Shown: piece by piece, positions 36,719 through 46,600 of the stretch
How the letters are laid out: the number at the start of each line of letters is the position of its first letter
Numbering within the stretch: position 1 is the first letter of the stretch
From: Rhodospirillales bacterium
GTDB lineage: Bacteria; Pseudomonadota; Alphaproteobacteria; Acetobacterales; Acetobacteraceae
DNA length: 64,000 nucleotides
NCBI GenBank assembly: GCA_025352565.1
Contig: JANXTF010000068.1
Location: forward strand, 1-64,000
Direction: 5' to 3'
Translations under genes and position numbers: made by a program
Notes under the pieces: model-generated
Told to the model about the DNA's origin: nothing
Databases searched by the model: none
The model's input: the letters and a program-made list of their open reading frames with translations, nothing else

Positions 36719-38535
36719 GCGCCGTCGAGCTTTTGAGGACGGCCGATGTTGCGGTGCGCGAGTGGCGCGGCTTCTCGAATGCCTGCTGCTACGTCACGTT
36801 CGACTCGTATTCCGATCATCGCGGACTGGATCGCGCGGGGTTCGGCGAACAATTCCTGGGCGAGCACCAGATCGACGCCATCCACGTCCTCACCCGAGAG
36901 AACGACTGGTATCAGCATGCTGAAATCCTGGAGATCTGCGCGCGTATCCGCGAATTGACCGCCGGATACGACCGTGTGATCGCCTACGGCTCCAGCATGG
37001 GCGGTTATGCGGCAATCCGGTTCGGGAGCCTTGTCGGGGCCAAATTGGCGTTCGCGCTCTCGCCGCAATTCTCGATCGACCCCAGGCGCGTGCCCTTCGA
37101 GCATCGGTGGTGCGACGCCGCGCGCATTGGCTACCTCTACGAAGACGATCCCGCGTCTTTCGTCGAGACCGCGATCATCGCCTACGACAAGGAAGACCTC
37201 GACGCCCGTCAGGTCGCGCTGTACCGGCCGCACACGCATGTGGTCGATATCGGATTGCTGGATTGCGGGCATCCCTGTTCAGGGTTCCTGGCGGAACTTA
37301 ACCTCTTGCAGAGGGCTGTGCTGGATTTGGCGCAGGGCACCTTCGACGCGGCGGCCTTCGAGCAGGAGGCACGGCGCCGACGCCGGGAATCGGGCCAGTA
37401 CTATTTCACGCTGAGCCGCAAATCGCGCAATTCCACCCGCCGACTGGCGCTCGCCGAGCAAGCGGTTCTGCGCGGCACGAGCAACATCGCCTATCTTGCC
37501 AACCTCGCCAGCATGGCGGCCGGGGCCGGCCATTTCGCGGCCGCCATGGAGGCGCTCGAACGCTGCGACGAGATCGCGCCGGCGCACCCGGTGGTGCGCT
37601 ATCACCGCAGCGAGGTGCTGGAAAAGGCCGGTGATCTGGCAGGCGCTGTCGCGGCGCTGGAAGACGTGCCTCCCGAGTTCGTCAGGACCGGCGCGCACGA
37701 ATACCGTCTCGAGATGCTGCGCGCGCGGGCGGCGGAGGCGAACCGCACGATGTCGGCGAACGAGGGCGTGCCCGTGCCGCCGCCGCCGAGCGCGGTCGCG
37801 TCGTGGCACGACGTGGCGCCGCCCAAGGGCATCGTCGCCCAGGCGCGCCGACGGCTGGAACACGCGGCCGGCTGGCTGATGCGGGCCAACGCGCTGGACC
37901 GGACCCGCCGATTGGGCATGGCAAGCATGGCGGTCGAGACGCGGGTCACGACATTCCCGTCCCCACCGCCATTCGTCACCTCATGGCAACGCCACGATTG
38001 GCTGATACGCCACCTGCCGCGCCTGCCGGTCGATCTGATTCTGGTGGGCGACTCGCTCGCGGAATACTGGCCCGCGACCGAGTGGCCGCAGTGGCGCGTG
38101 TTCAACTATGGCGTGGCGGCCGACAAGACGCAGCACGTGGTGTGGCGCCTCGGCGAACTCACGCGGCGGATCGTCGCCGCCCGCGTTGTCGTGATCGTCG
38201 GCACCAACAACCTTGGCGCGGGGGACACGCCGGAAGGCATCGTTGCCGGGATCGAGCAGGTGGTGAGGCGTGTCGGGATGCTGGTGCCGGACGCCACGAT
38301 CCTCGCGATCGAGATGCCGCCCTGCGGTCCGAATTTCGATTTTCGCGAGGATGATCGCATTGCCGCGAACCGGCTGCTCCGCGAGGCGGGATTCGTGCGC
38401 ACGCTGAACGTGGATGCCGAACTGATCGCGCCAGAGGCGGCCGACAACCCCTACTACATGGCCGACCATATTCACTTCACCCCAGAGGGATATCGGCTGC
38501 TCACCTGGCTGGCGCGGCAGGCGTTGCCGTCGTGA
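36715..38535 (+). CDS. Alpha/beta-hydrolase, TPR and SGNH-hydrolase fusion in capsule locus
   Basis: A 606-residue protein with three parts. Residues ~20-205 look like an alpha/beta hydrolase: strand YVTFDSYSD, then the nucleophile elbow YGSSMGGYAA (S94 in GSSMG), an Asp in AYDKED and a candidate His in DCGHPCSG (H186). Residues ~242-345 contain TPR-like helical pairs (NIAYLANLASMAAGAGHFAAAMEALERC). After a Pro-rich linker (~350-370), residues ~435-606 form an SGNH/GDSL hydrolase: GDSLAEYW (S447), NYGVAADKT, VGTNNLG, and DHIHFTPEGYRLL with D584 and H587. No signal peptide or membrane helix is seen. Start is a TTG at 36715 and is uncertain. Its place after kpsE-kpsT suggests acyl transfer or removal on a surface polysaccharide; that is inference. 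Confidence 0.75.
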   Translation: MSAVELLRTADVAVREWRGFSNACCYVTFDSYSDHRGLDRAGFGEQFLGEHQIDAIHVLTRENDWYQHAEILEICARIRELTAGYDRVIAYGSSMGGYAAIRFGSLVGAKLAFALSPQFSIDPRRVPFEHRWCDAARIGYLYEDDPASFVETAIIAYDKEDLDARQVALYRPHTHVVDIGLLDCGHPCSGFLAELNLLQRAVLDLAQGTFDAAAFEQEARRRRRESGQYYFTLSRKSRNSTRRLALAEQAVLRGTSNIAYLANLASMAAGAGHFAAAMEALERCDEIAPAHPVVRYHRSEVLEKAGDLAGAVAALEDVPPEFVRTGAHEYRLEMLRARAAEANRTMSANEGVPVPPPPSAVASWHDVAPPKGIVAQARRRLEHAAGWLMRANALDRTRRLGMASMAVETRVTTFPSPPPFVTSWQRHDWLIRHLPRLPVDLILVGDSLAEYWPATEWPQWRVFNYGVAADKTQHVVWRLGELTRRIVAARVVVIVGTNNLGAGDTPEGIVAGIEQVVRRVGMLVPDATILAIEMPPCGPNFDFREDDRIAANRLLREAGFVRTLNVDAELIAPEAADNPYYMADHIHFTPEGYRLLTWLARQALPS

Positions 38536-38585
38536 TGGCGACATAATCCCGCGTCCCTCGTGCGAGGGAGCCGGAGGCGGCCCGG

Positions 38586-39671
38586 TCAGGCCGACAAGCG
38601 GCCGCCGAGATATTCGTCCACCGAGGCGGCCTGCGGCACCAAAGCGGGTCCCGGCGTCAGTGAAACGAAACCCACCGCGATATGGCCCTCGAAGGCGGGG
38701 CGCTCGATCCAGACGCGGATCTCCACGGCGCGATCCGGGTCTTCGATGGTGAAATCGAGGTTCACCTCGTAGACGCCGGCCGAGTCGGGCGTGATAGTGG
38801 TATGCGCGATGCGCTCGTTGGTCGCCACATCCACTGTGAACGGCACGCCCACGGTTTCGGTGGAGAAACCGAGCACCATGCGGGCCTTCCAGTTGCCCGC
38901 GAACACCTGCATATAGGGGCCGAACACGAGGCACCGCGCGCGCCCGGCGATGTCGATGTCGCGCATCGCGGCTTCGGCCGGCGCATCGGCAATCCCGAAC
39001 AGATCGCGCGGCCAGACCAGCTTGCCGAACGGGCGGCCCGCGAAGGCCTCGGTGTAGGTGCCGAGAGTCTCATCGAGAATGGCACGATCACGTTCCGTCA
39101 GGCCCTCGAACGTCGCGCGCAGGCTGCCCGTGATCGCGTCGTCGCTCGCTTGCCCGGCGGCGGCGAGGAACGGCTCCGGGCATGCGGACGCGCATTCCGC
39201 GACGATGTCGGCAATGCCCGGCTCCGTGATCGCAAGGCCGAGATGGCTGGCCAATGCGCGCACGGTGCCAGGCAGGTCAGCGCCATCGCGGCCCGGATTC
39301 AGCACCAGGGCATTTTCGGCACGCCCGAAAGCCATCAGCGTGACGCAGCATCCGGAGATGATGCGGACGGCGGCCACCACCGAGTGCGCGTGGGTGGCGA
39401 CCAGATAGAGCGCGCTGCGCGTCGGGTCGTCGAGGAACACGACCATCGGCTTGACCGAGGCCAGCAGCGCCTTGCGCAGCCGCGCATCCGGCTGGCGGAC
39501 AGCAACCACGATGTCATCCGCTTCCGACACGATCACGGTCTCGGCGATGGCGTCGAGCGTGTTCGCCAGGATGAATTGCGGAGGCCCGTAGGTGCGGCCG
39601 ATCAGGGCGGCGATGACGGCCTCTCCCCAATCGGTGAACAAGCCCGGCAGACCGATGGACAGGACCATCAT
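38586..39671 (-). CDS. Unknown protein beside the polysaccharide export lipoprotein
   Basis: A 361-residue protein I do not recognise. The first half is mixed helical, with SALYLVATHAHSVVAAVRIISGCC and AFGRAENALVLNPGRDG; the second half, from about RCLVFGPYMQVFAGNWKARMVLGF, is beta-rich and resembles a jelly-roll, with YEVNLDFTIEDPDRAVEIRVWIE. The tail is similar in feel to the unknown protein at 18056, another glycan-cluster gene. No signal peptide is obvious. Start ATG 39671; the Wza/KpsD-like gene ends 11 bp upstream, so the two are probably co-transcribed. A role linked to polysaccharide production or regulation is guessed from position only. Confidence 0.7.
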   Translation of the reverse strand: MMVLSIGLPGLFTDWGEAVIAALIGRTYGPPQFILANTLDAIAETVIVSEADDIVVAVRQPDARLRKALLASVKPMVVFLDDPTRSALYLVATHAHSVVAAVRIISGCCVTLMAFGRAENALVLNPGRDGADLPGTVRALASHLGLAITEPGIADIVAECASACPEPFLAAAGQASDDAITGSLRATFEGLTERDRAILDETLGTYTEAFAGRPFGKLVWPRDLFGIADAPAEAAMRDIDIAGRARCLVFGPYMQVFAGNWKARMVLGFSTETVGVPFTVDVATNERIAHTTITPDSAGVYEVNLDFTIEDPDRAVEIRVWIERPAFEGHIAVGFVSLTPGPALVPQAASVDEYLGGRLSA

Positions 39672-39682
39672 CGGCCGGCTTC

Positions 39683-40858
39683 CTATTTCGCCGCGCTGTA
39701 CAGGCTTGCGCCGCCAATGATCGGCCCGGTGATGGAGCCGATGATCGAGAGGAATTTCTGCACGTTCGTGAGCGGCGCGTTCGACACGTAGAGAATATCC
39801 TTGTCGCGCATCGGGAATTGCTTGGCCGCGAAGAACGAGGCGGCATTTTGCATGTCGAGCCGGAAGATCACCGGCACCAGGCGCTGGGCGGCCGGAATGC
39901 GGTATTGCGGCGAAAGCTGGGTCACGATCTCGGACGGCTCCATTCGCATCAGGAACACGCCGCGCGGGTCGGAGCGGTAATCCTGCAAGCCGCCGGCCTT
40001 TGCCATGGCGATCTCGAGCGTGAGGTCGTCCTGGTCGATCGAGAACAGCGAATTGTTGCCGACCGCGCCGAAAGCGGTGAAGGCGCGCGGCGTGCGGGTG
40101 AGGGTGAGGGTGTCACCGGGCCAGACATAGATGTTCTCGCGCGGGTTGGTCACGATCGTGGACAGGGGAAAGCGCACCGTGCTGCCGCCGCGGGTGAGTT
40201 GGACATACATCTCGAACACCGGCGCGCGGATGCCGCCGGCCTGGGCGATCACGTCGAGGATGCGGTCGCCCTGGGGCGAGAGGGACACGCGCGAGCCGGA
40301 GATCACCTCGCCGGCCACGGTCACGGTGCGGCTGACGTTCTTGGCGATGGTGACGACCACCTGCGGGTCATCGGTCTTGCCGCTCAGCGCAGCGACGATC
40401 TTCTGCTGGACGGCGGTGGGGGTGGAACCGGCGGCGCGGATCTGGCCCGCGAACGGCACGGTGATGGTGCCGTTGGGGCCCACCATCTGCTCGGGTAGCG
40501 GCACGCCGCGCGATCCGGTACTGAGCGATTGCGCGGTCGGCAGGCTGCTGAACAGGCCGCCGGAGGCCGCCTCCCAGATGGTCACGTTGATGACGTCGCC
40601 GACGCCGATGACCGGGCTCGGGGGCGGGCGGATGTCGCCGAAGCGTTGCAGCGGCGTGTCGCGGATTTCCTGATTGAGGATGCCGACGACCCGGCTATCG
40701 ATATCGACCACGTCGTAGTTGGAGACCAGAGTCGCGCCGTTCTCGGTCACGCTCTGCTTGCGGATCTCGGAAAGCGTCGGCCCCGAGGAGGGCAGGGTGC
40801 AGGCGGCAAGACCCGGAACCAACAGCAGCACGGACCACGCAAGACGCGATTTAATCAT
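39683..40858 (-). CDS. Polysaccharide export outer-membrane lipoprotein (Wza/KpsD-like)
   Basis: A 391-residue outer-membrane polysaccharide export protein. The N-terminus is a lipoprotein signal (MIKSRLAWSVLLLVPGLAAC, with lipobox LAAC). The Poly_export domain follows: VIGVGDVINVTIWEA, then VGPNGTITVPFAGQIRAAGSTPTAVQQKI, then SLBB-type domains (TVTVAGEVISGSRVSLSPQGDRILDVIAQAGGI and further repeats to ~325). It forms the pore through which KpsE/KpsT-exported polymer leaves the cell. It is transcribed opposite to kpsE-kpsT and with the unknown 361-residue gene downstream. Confidence 0.93.
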   Translation of the reverse strand: MIKSRLAWSVLLLVPGLAACTLPSSGPTLSEIRKQSVTENGATLVSNYDVVDIDSRVVGILNQEIRDTPLQRFGDIRPPPSPVIGVGDVINVTIWEAASGGLFSSLPTAQSLSTGSRGVPLPEQMVGPNGTITVPFAGQIRAAGSTPTAVQQKIVAALSGKTDDPQVVVTIAKNVSRTVTVAGEVISGSRVSLSPQGDRILDVIAQAGGIRAPVFEMYVQLTRGGSTVRFPLSTIVTNPRENIYVWPGDTLTLTRTPRAFTAFGAVGNNSLFSIDQDDLTLEIAMAKAGGLQDYRSDPRGVFLMRMEPSEIVTQLSPQYRIPAAQRLVPVIFRLDMQNAASFFAAKQFPMRDKDILYVSNAPLTNVQKFLSIIGSITGPIIGGASLYSAAK

Positions 40859-40917
40859 GAGGCACTCCCGAACCGATCACCGCCAGCCATACCGCGCCCA
40901 TGGCTTGCCGCCAACCA

Positions 40918-42276
40918 TTACGAAGATGCCCCGGTGGGGGAATCCTCGTTCGGGGAGATTTGGGTCACACCAAGCCTGGCATACATCGCGGCCAGGCGCT
41001 CGCGGTAGCGTTCCGGGCTGAACATCTCGGCGCGCACCGGGCCGGCCTGCGACAGGCGTTGCCGCAAGGCCGCGTCCGAATCGAGCGCACGGATCGCCTC
41101 GACCATGCCACGCACGTCGTAGGGATCGATCGTGAGGGCTGCATCGCCCACCAATTCGGGAAGCGAGGCCGCGGTGGAGGTCATCACTGGGGTGCCGAGA
41201 TGCATGGCTTCCAGCACCGGCAGGCCGAAACCCTCGTACAGCGAGGGGAACAGCACCGCCTTGGCGCCCCGCACCAGGCTCATCAGCAGCGAGAACGGCG
41301 CGTAGTCGAGCAGCATGATCCGGTTGCGGGTGAAGGTGCGCGGGCCGTCGCTGACCAGATAGCGGATGTTGTCGTCGAACATCAGGCGGAGTTCGCCCTC
41401 GGATTTCCAGGCCTTCTTGCCGACGATCACGAGCGGCGCCGAGACGCCACTGGCAAGATACGCCTCGATCAGCCGCCCCACGTTCTTCTTCGGCTCGATG
41501 GCGCCGAAGAAGAGGTAATAGCCTTTGGAAGCAAGCCCGAAGCTGCCGAGAATATCGCCGCTCACTTCCGCATCGGACATGGTGCGGTAGGTCTCGGGAA
41601 TTTCCACTGACTGGTAGGTGTTCACCACGCGGTCTTCCGCAATGCCCAGAAGTTCCACGATGTCGCGCTTGGAGCACTCGGAAACCGTGACGATGAGGTC
41701 CGCCGTGGCGGCGATCTCGCGGCTTAGGCGCAGGTAGCGGCGTTTGTTGTCCAGCGTGGTGAACGGCAGGCGCAGGGGCACCAGATCGTGCAAGGTGTAG
41801 ATGTTACGGGCACCCTTGACGCTGACGGGCACCGGGTAGGTCCAGTGCATGATGTCGGGGGGTGGCTCGGGGAATTTCACCGGCAGGCGGTGGCCGGTGG
41901 CGTCGAACGCGGTGTCGGCCAGGGGGAACAGGTCGCGCACGTTCCAGATCTCGTCCGCGACCGGCAGGCTTTGGGAGATCACCGCCCCCGTGACCGGCAC
42001 GCGCCATGCCTTCTGGCCGAACGGGTGGCCTGCCAGGCGGCGATATCCTCTCAATGTTTGCAACCACTTGGGCACCCGCTTGCTGGCCGGGTCGAAGAAG
42101 GCGATCTCGCGGGCCAGGAGGTCTTTCGAGGCGCCGGCGCGGCGGCCGTACAGGATGCCGACGTCATGGCCCATGCCGCGCAGCGCACGGCTCAGGTTTC
42201 GCGCGTAGGTGGCGACCCCAGTGCCTTGTTCGAGCGTGAGATTATAGCCATCGACGAAGATGCGGGTGGGCTTCAT
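40918..42276 (-). CDS. GT4-type glycosyltransferase
   Basis: A 452-residue GT-B glycosyltransferase. The acceptor lobe starts [28 protein letters not shown]; the donor lobe carries [19 protein letters not shown] and [27 protein letters not shown] with the E-x7-E pair of family 4 enzymes. It would transfer a sugar to the exported polysaccharide. Start ATG 42276 ([12 protein letters not shown]). It lies directly upstream of the export lipoprotein gene on the same strand (59 bp gap) and downstream of the FAD oxidoreductase. Confidence 0.93.
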   Translation of the reverse strand: MKPTRIFVDGYNLTLEQGTGVATYARNLSRALRGMGHDVGILYGRRAGASKDLLAREIAFFDPASKRVPKWLQTLRGYRRLAGHPFGQKAWRVPVTGAVISQSLPVADEIWNVRDLFPLADTAFDATGHRLPVKFPEPPPDIMHWTYPVPVSVKGARNIYTLHDLVPLRLPFTTLDNKRRYLRLSREIAATADLIVTVSECSKRDIVELLGIAEDRVVNTYQSVEIPETYRTMSDAEVSGDILGSFGLASKGYYLFFGAIEPKKNVGRLIEAYLASGVSAPLVIVGKKAWKSEGELRLMFDDNIRYLVSDGPRTFTRNRIMLLDYAPFSLLMSLVRGAKAVLFPSLYEGFGLPVLEAMHLGTPVMTSTAASLPELVGDAALTIDPYDVRGMVEAIRALDSDAALRQRLSQAGPVRAEMFSPERYRERLAAMYARLGVTQISPNEDSPTGASS

Positions 42277-42308
42277 GGGCGGTGCAGTAGGCCAAGAAGT
42301 CGGTTGTG

Positions 42309-43415
42309 TCACGCCGCGCGGGCCAGGCCGGCGACCTGGGCGGCGATCGCCATGGACGCCGTGAGGCCAGGGCTTTCGATGCCGAACAGGTTGATAAGGC
42401 ACGGCAATCCGTGCTTGGCCTCGCCCTGGATCACGAAATCCTGGCCCGGCGCACCCGGCGGCACGATTTTCGGCCGGATGCCGGCATAGCCGGGCAGTAG
42501 GGCACCATCGCGCAGATCCGGCCAGTACCGTCGTACCGCCGCATAGAATCCATCGGCGCGCGACGGATCGACGCGGTAATCCAGCGTATCCACCCACTCC
42601 ACATCGGGTCCGAATCGGGCCTGGCCACCGAGATCGATGGTCAGATGCACCCCCAAACCGCCGGGCACCGGCACCGGATAGATCAGCCGCGAGAACGGCG
42701 AGCGGCCGGCCAGCGAGAAGTAACTCCCCTTCGCATAATAGGCGCGCGGCACCATCTGGCTTGGCATCCCCTTGATATCGCCCGCCAATCCCGGGGCGTG
42801 CAGTCCCGCCGCATTCACCACCATGCGGCACCGCAGCGTGGTCGTTTCCGCGCCCCCCACCTCCAGTTCGATCCGCGCGCCGGCCACCCTGCCGCCCAGG
42901 ACGGGGCTGTGGAACACGAAGATCGCGCCATCGCTTTCGGCGTCGCCCTGGAACGCCAGCATCAGCCCGTGGCTGTCGATGATGCCGGTTGTCTCGGACA
43001 GCAGGGCCGCCGTGCAAACCAGGCTCGGCTCCATCGCGCGGGCCTCCGCGGCGCTCAAAAGCCGCATTCCAGCGACACGATTCGCCTCCGCCCGGTCACG
43101 GATTCCGCCTAATCGGTGATTTTCCGCCTCTGAAACGGCCACGATCAGCTTGCCGCAGGCCCGGAAATCCACCCCTCTCTCCGCGCAATAGTTATACAAC
43201 ATATCTTTCCCCTCCACGCAGAGCCGGGCCATCAGGCTGCCTTGCGGATAGTAGATCCCGGCATGGATCACCTCGCTGTTGCGCGACGAGGTCGCGGTCC
43301 CGATCGCTTCGGCCGCCTCCAGCACGATCACCTCGCGCCCCATCGCGGCCAGCGCGCGGGCCACGGCCAGTCCCACCACCCCGGCACCCACCACCACGCA
43401 ATCGACATCTTCCAT
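42309..43415 (-). CDS. lhgO: FAD-dependent oxidoreductase, LhgO-like
   Basis: A 368-residue DAO-type flavoenzyme resembling L-2-hydroxyglutarate oxidase. The Rossmann start is [30 protein letters not shown] (GxGxxG and terminal Glu), followed by [22 protein letters not shown], the phrase typical of LhgO, and a C-terminal [21 protein letters not shown] and [17 protein letters not shown]. It would oxidise L-2-hydroxyglutarate to 2-oxoglutarate with electrons passed to the quinone pool. Start ATG 43415 (MEDVDCVV). It is divergent from the substrate-binding protein with only 50 bp between starts. Confidence 0.85.
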   Translation of the reverse strand: MEDVDCVVVGAGVVGLAVARALAAMGREVIVLEAAEAIGTATSSRNSEVIHAGIYYPQGSLMARLCVEGKDMLYNYCAERGVDFRACGKLIVAVSEAENHRLGGIRDRAEANRVAGMRLLSAAEARAMEPSLVCTAALLSETTGIIDSHGLMLAFQGDAESDGAIFVFHSPVLGGRVAGARIELEVGGAETTTLRCRMVVNAAGLHAPGLAGDIKGMPSQMVPRAYYAKGSYFSLAGRSPFSRLIYPVPVPGGLGVHLTIDLGGQARFGPDVEWVDTLDYRVDPSRADGFYAAVRRYWPDLRDGALLPGYAGIRPKIVPPGAPGQDFVIQGEAKHGLPCLINLFGIESPGLTASMAIAAQVAGLARAA

Positions 43416-43465
43416 CGCGACCCTCCGCCGCCGATACTGCCCCGGCACGCACGCAGGAGCGAGAC

Positions 43466-45043
43466 ATGCACCGCCGCCAATTGATCGCCGCCACCACGGC
43501 GGCGCTCGCCATGCCATCCATCGGCCGCGCGGCCAGCGCCAGCACGCTGCGCTTCGTGCCGGACGCCGATCTGGCGACGCTCGACCCGGTCTGGACCACC
43601 AGCTACCAGAGCCGCGACCATGGCTTCCTCGTCTACGACACCCTGTTCGGCCAGGACGCCAGCTTCAAGGCCACGGTGCAGATGCTGGAAGGCTTCGTCG
43701 TCGAGGACGACGGCCGCAGTTACAAGATGGCCCTGCGCCGCAACCTGAAATTCCACGACGGCACGCCGGTGCTCGCGCGCGATTGCGTCGCCTCCATCGC
43801 GCGCTGGGGCAAGCGCGACGCATTCGGCCAGGCGCTGATGGCCGCCGTCGATGAACTCTCCGCGCCCGACGACCGCACCATCCTGTTCCGCCTCAAGGCG
43901 CCGTTCCCGCTATTGCCCGACGCGCTCGGCAAGACATCCCCCAACATGTGCCCGATCATGCCCGAGCGCCTGGCGCTCACGGACGGATTCACCCAGGTGA
44001 AGGAGGCCATCGGCAGCGGCCCGTACCGCTACAAGGCTGACGAACGCGTTCCGGGCGCCCGCGTCGCCTACGAGAAATTCGCCGACTACGCGCCGCGCGA
44101 CAACGGCAAATCCGAGCGCACCTCCGGCCCGAAAATCGCCAATTTCGACCGCATCGAATGGGTCATCCTGCCGGACCCCTCCACCGCATCCTCCGCCCTG
44201 CAACGCGGCGAGATCGACTGGTGGTACGCCCCGGTCGCCGATCTGCTGCCGAACCTGCGGAAAAACAAGGACATCCGCGTCGAGACCATCGTGCCCACCG
44301 GGGTCATCGCCACCATGCGCTTCAACCAGACCCAGGCCCCGTTCGACAATCCCGCCATCCGGCGCGCGATCCTGGGCGCCGTTCAGCAATCCGACTACAT
44401 GACGGCGGTGATGGGCGAGGACCACAAATTGTGGCGCGACCAAGTGGGCTATTTCTGCCCCAACACGCCGATGGCCAGCAAGGCCGGGATGGATGCGCTC
44501 ACCGGCCCGCGCGACCTCGAACGCGCCAGGCGCGACATCGCCGCGGCCGGCTACAAGGGCGAGCGCGTCGTGCTGCTGTCGCCGCAGGACATCGCCAGCG
44601 TGAAGTCGCTCGCCGAAGTCACCGCCGACATGCTGAAAAAGATCGGCCTGAATGTCGATGCCCAGGCCATGGACTGGGCGACCGCCGTGCAGCGCCGCGC
44701 CAATGCCGGCCCGGCCGATCAGGGCGGTTGGAGCATTTTCCAGACCTCGTGGGCGGGCCTCGATCAATTCAATCCCGCCGGCCACATCTTCCTGCGGGCC
44801 AACGGCCGCAACGCCGCCCCCGGCTGGCCCAGCAGCGACAAGCTCGAGGCCCTCCGCGCGGAGTGGTTCGCCGCCACCGACCTCGACGCGCAGAAGGCCG
44901 TCTGCGAGAAGATCCAGCTCCAGGCGTTCCAGGACGTGCCGTACATCCCGCTCGGCCAGACGCTGCCGCCGACGGCCTATCGCGCGGATTTGACCGGCGT
45001 GCTCGACGGGCTGCCGCTGTTCTGGAACGTCAGGCGGGGGTGA
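43466..45043 (+). CDS. ABC transporter substrate-binding protein, family 5 (peptide/nickel type)
   Basis: A 525-residue periplasmic binding protein of the DppA/OppA class. A signal peptide with a twin-arginine-like start ([25 protein letters not shown]) is followed by [32 protein letters not shown], the first-lobe pattern of the family, and by [20 protein letters not shown] in the central domain. Substrates are peptides, glutathione or other small molecules; no permease or ATPase genes are beside it, so the transporter is elsewhere or shared. GAG near 43454 serves as ribosome-binding site. Start ATG 43466. Confidence 0.9.
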   Translation: MHRRQLIAATTAALAMPSIGRAASASTLRFVPDADLATLDPVWTTSYQSRDHGFLVYDTLFGQDASFKATVQMLEGFVVEDDGRSYKMALRRNLKFHDGTPVLARDCVASIARWGKRDAFGQALMAAVDELSAPDDRTILFRLKAPFPLLPDALGKTSPNMCPIMPERLALTDGFTQVKEAIGSGPYRYKADERVPGARVAYEKFADYAPRDNGKSERTSGPKIANFDRIEWVILPDPSTASSALQRGEIDWWYAPVADLLPNLRKNKDIRVETIVPTGVIATMRFNQTQAPFDNPAIRRAILGAVQQSDYMTAVMGEDHKLWRDQVGYFCPNTPMASKAGMDALTGPRDLERARRDIAAAGYKGERVVLLSPQDIASVKSLAEVTADMLKKIGLNVDAQAMDWATAVQRRANAGPADQGGWSIFQTSWAGLDQFNPAGHIFLRANGRNAAPGWPSSDKLEALRAEWFAATDLDAQKAVCEKIQLQAFQDVPYIPLGQTLPPTAYRADLTGVLDGLPLFWNVRRG

Positions 45044-45211
45044 GGGAGCGCGCGCGGGCGAATCTTAGGAGGTTCAGGCAATGACGCTGTGAACCGGGTG
45101 GACAATCACTCCCGCTTCGGCACAGCGCCGAACACAGGGTAATTGCCCACTCCGGTTTTTGAAGCAAAGCCCGGTGAGGTCTCAGCCCCAGCGAGCGGGC
45201 AATGTTAAGGC

Positions 45212-45646
45212 CTACACTGCAACGTATTCGACCCACGTATCCGTCACGACGACATCTGACGCCGGGTACCAGTAGTAATATATGTCCACACCGTCGTCAA
45301 AGCAGTATCCGTAGTAAACATCAGAGATTTGGGCAAATTGCAGATCGCCGTATCCAACGAGGCGGAAATTCGTCGAATTTGAACTGGCCATTTTCTTGTT
45401 GGTTTTGACTTTTGTGACGACTAGCGCGCCCGCACTCATTCCGGTAACTTTGCCGTTGCTAACTTCTGCCAGCACGGTCTCCTTTCCAATCTTGCCGACT
45501 TGGTGCTTCCCATTCTGCTTCAGCTTTTCGCCAAGCAAATTATGCCCGTTGAGATGATGAGCAGGGTTTTTTGCAAAGGACGCACCGGCAGCGGCGACAG
45601 CCCCAGCAGATGCAAGCAAGCCCAACATGGCGCGACGATGGAACAC
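45212..45646 (-). CDS. Small secreted protein of unknown family, AT-richer than its neighbours
   Basis: A 144-residue protein with a signal peptide (MFHRRAMLGLLASAGAVAAAGASFA) and a hydrophilic N-terminal part rich in Lys, Asn and Gly (NGHNLLGEKLKQNGKHQVGK), then a Tyr- and Asp-rich tail (VYYGYCFDDGVDIYYYWYP). Codon use in the mature part includes many A/T-ending codons, unlike the neighbours, which suggests recent acquisition. The RR near the start gives a twin-arginine-like look, but the motif is incomplete. I do not recognise the family. Confidence 0.65.
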   Translation of the reverse strand: MFHRRAMLGLLASAGAVAAAGASFAKNPAHHLNGHNLLGEKLKQNGKHQVGKIGKETVLAEVSNGKVTGMSAGALVVTKVKTNKKMASSNSTNFRLVGYGDLQFAQISDVYYGYCFDDGVDIYYYWYPASDVVVTDTWVEYVAV

Positions 45647-45776
45647 GGCATTTCTCCATATGGATTTAAGCGCCGCAGGGTTTTATTGCGGCGAGACGCA
45701 TTCTCTGGTCGAGTCGGGCCACATTAAGGCGAAGATTGGCCCTTGGCGCGGCGGCGGCTAAAATGTAGCTCCTGCC

Positions 45777-46417
45777 TTATGGCAGTAAGCCCAACCTCGG
45801 ATCGCTACTCGGTAACCCCAAAAGTGCGTCCACCCGAGCGACCATTGACGGTGACAGGCCCTTGTTTGAGGCGGCCACGAGTTCGGCAGCGCGCGCCGAA
45901 CTCATCGCCGCGTTGCGGGCGGCAATTTCGGCCAACGTGGAAGACGGCATGCTCAGGGCCGTCAGCATCGCGCGGTCATAGGCCGCGATCCTGCCCACCT
46001 CGGAGTTCCGCGCCGCGCGGGAGAGTGCGCGCGGCGACGCGTGTGCGGCATTGAGGGCGCCCAACGCATTGGCGAGTGCCCCGTGGCTGGCCACGTTTCC
46101 GGATCGCGCCGTGCCCCGTGCTGAACTTCGAGCTGATCCACTCGCCAGACCAGCGGTGCCGCGGGTTCCCGCGTTTGCCGCGCCCCTGGATCTGGAATCA
46201 TGCTTCCGCCCGGCGCTGCTGAAGTCGCCTCCGCGTCAACTCGAGGCATTTGACCCGCCGACGGTCTCGTGCCCGCCGGAGTCGCGTCCCCCCCCTTCGC
46301 CACCGCCATTCCCGCCGCCACCGCCGGCTTGCCGAAGCCCTGGCCCTGAAAGCAGATCGAGACAGGCGCCGCAGCCAGGACTGTTGCGGCCGTCGCGCAA
46401 GCCAAAATTCTCAGCAA
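45777..46417 (-). pseudogene. Probably frameshifted secreted-protein gene
   Basis: Two overlapping minus-strand frames appear to be halves of one gene. The upstream frame (from ATG 46417) gives a signal peptide (MLRILACATAATVLAAAPVS) and a Gly/Pro/Ala-rich segment. The downstream frame, ending at 45777, encodes the phrase GALANALGALNAAHASPRAL and SEVGRIAAYDRAMLTALSMP, which resembles the core of a small alphaproteobacterial exported family (NAAHAS and GRIAAY). Within about 46090-46230 both frames are open and lack a connecting start, so a single-base indel or a sequencing error would join them. It could also be two unrelated ORFs. Confidence 0.4.
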
Positions 46418-46600
46418 GAGCCGCCGAGAGCTTTGGACACGACGGTGGTCCAGCGTGGGGCGATACCGACTGAATACCGGCGAACGAGACCGTCATGCCC
46501 TGCATGGTAGCCAGCACCGAAGCGAGCTCCTTATTGACACTATTTCGGCGCCAACCTTTCCGGCTGGCGATGGTTCTACTGGCTTGGAGCACAAGCCGAC

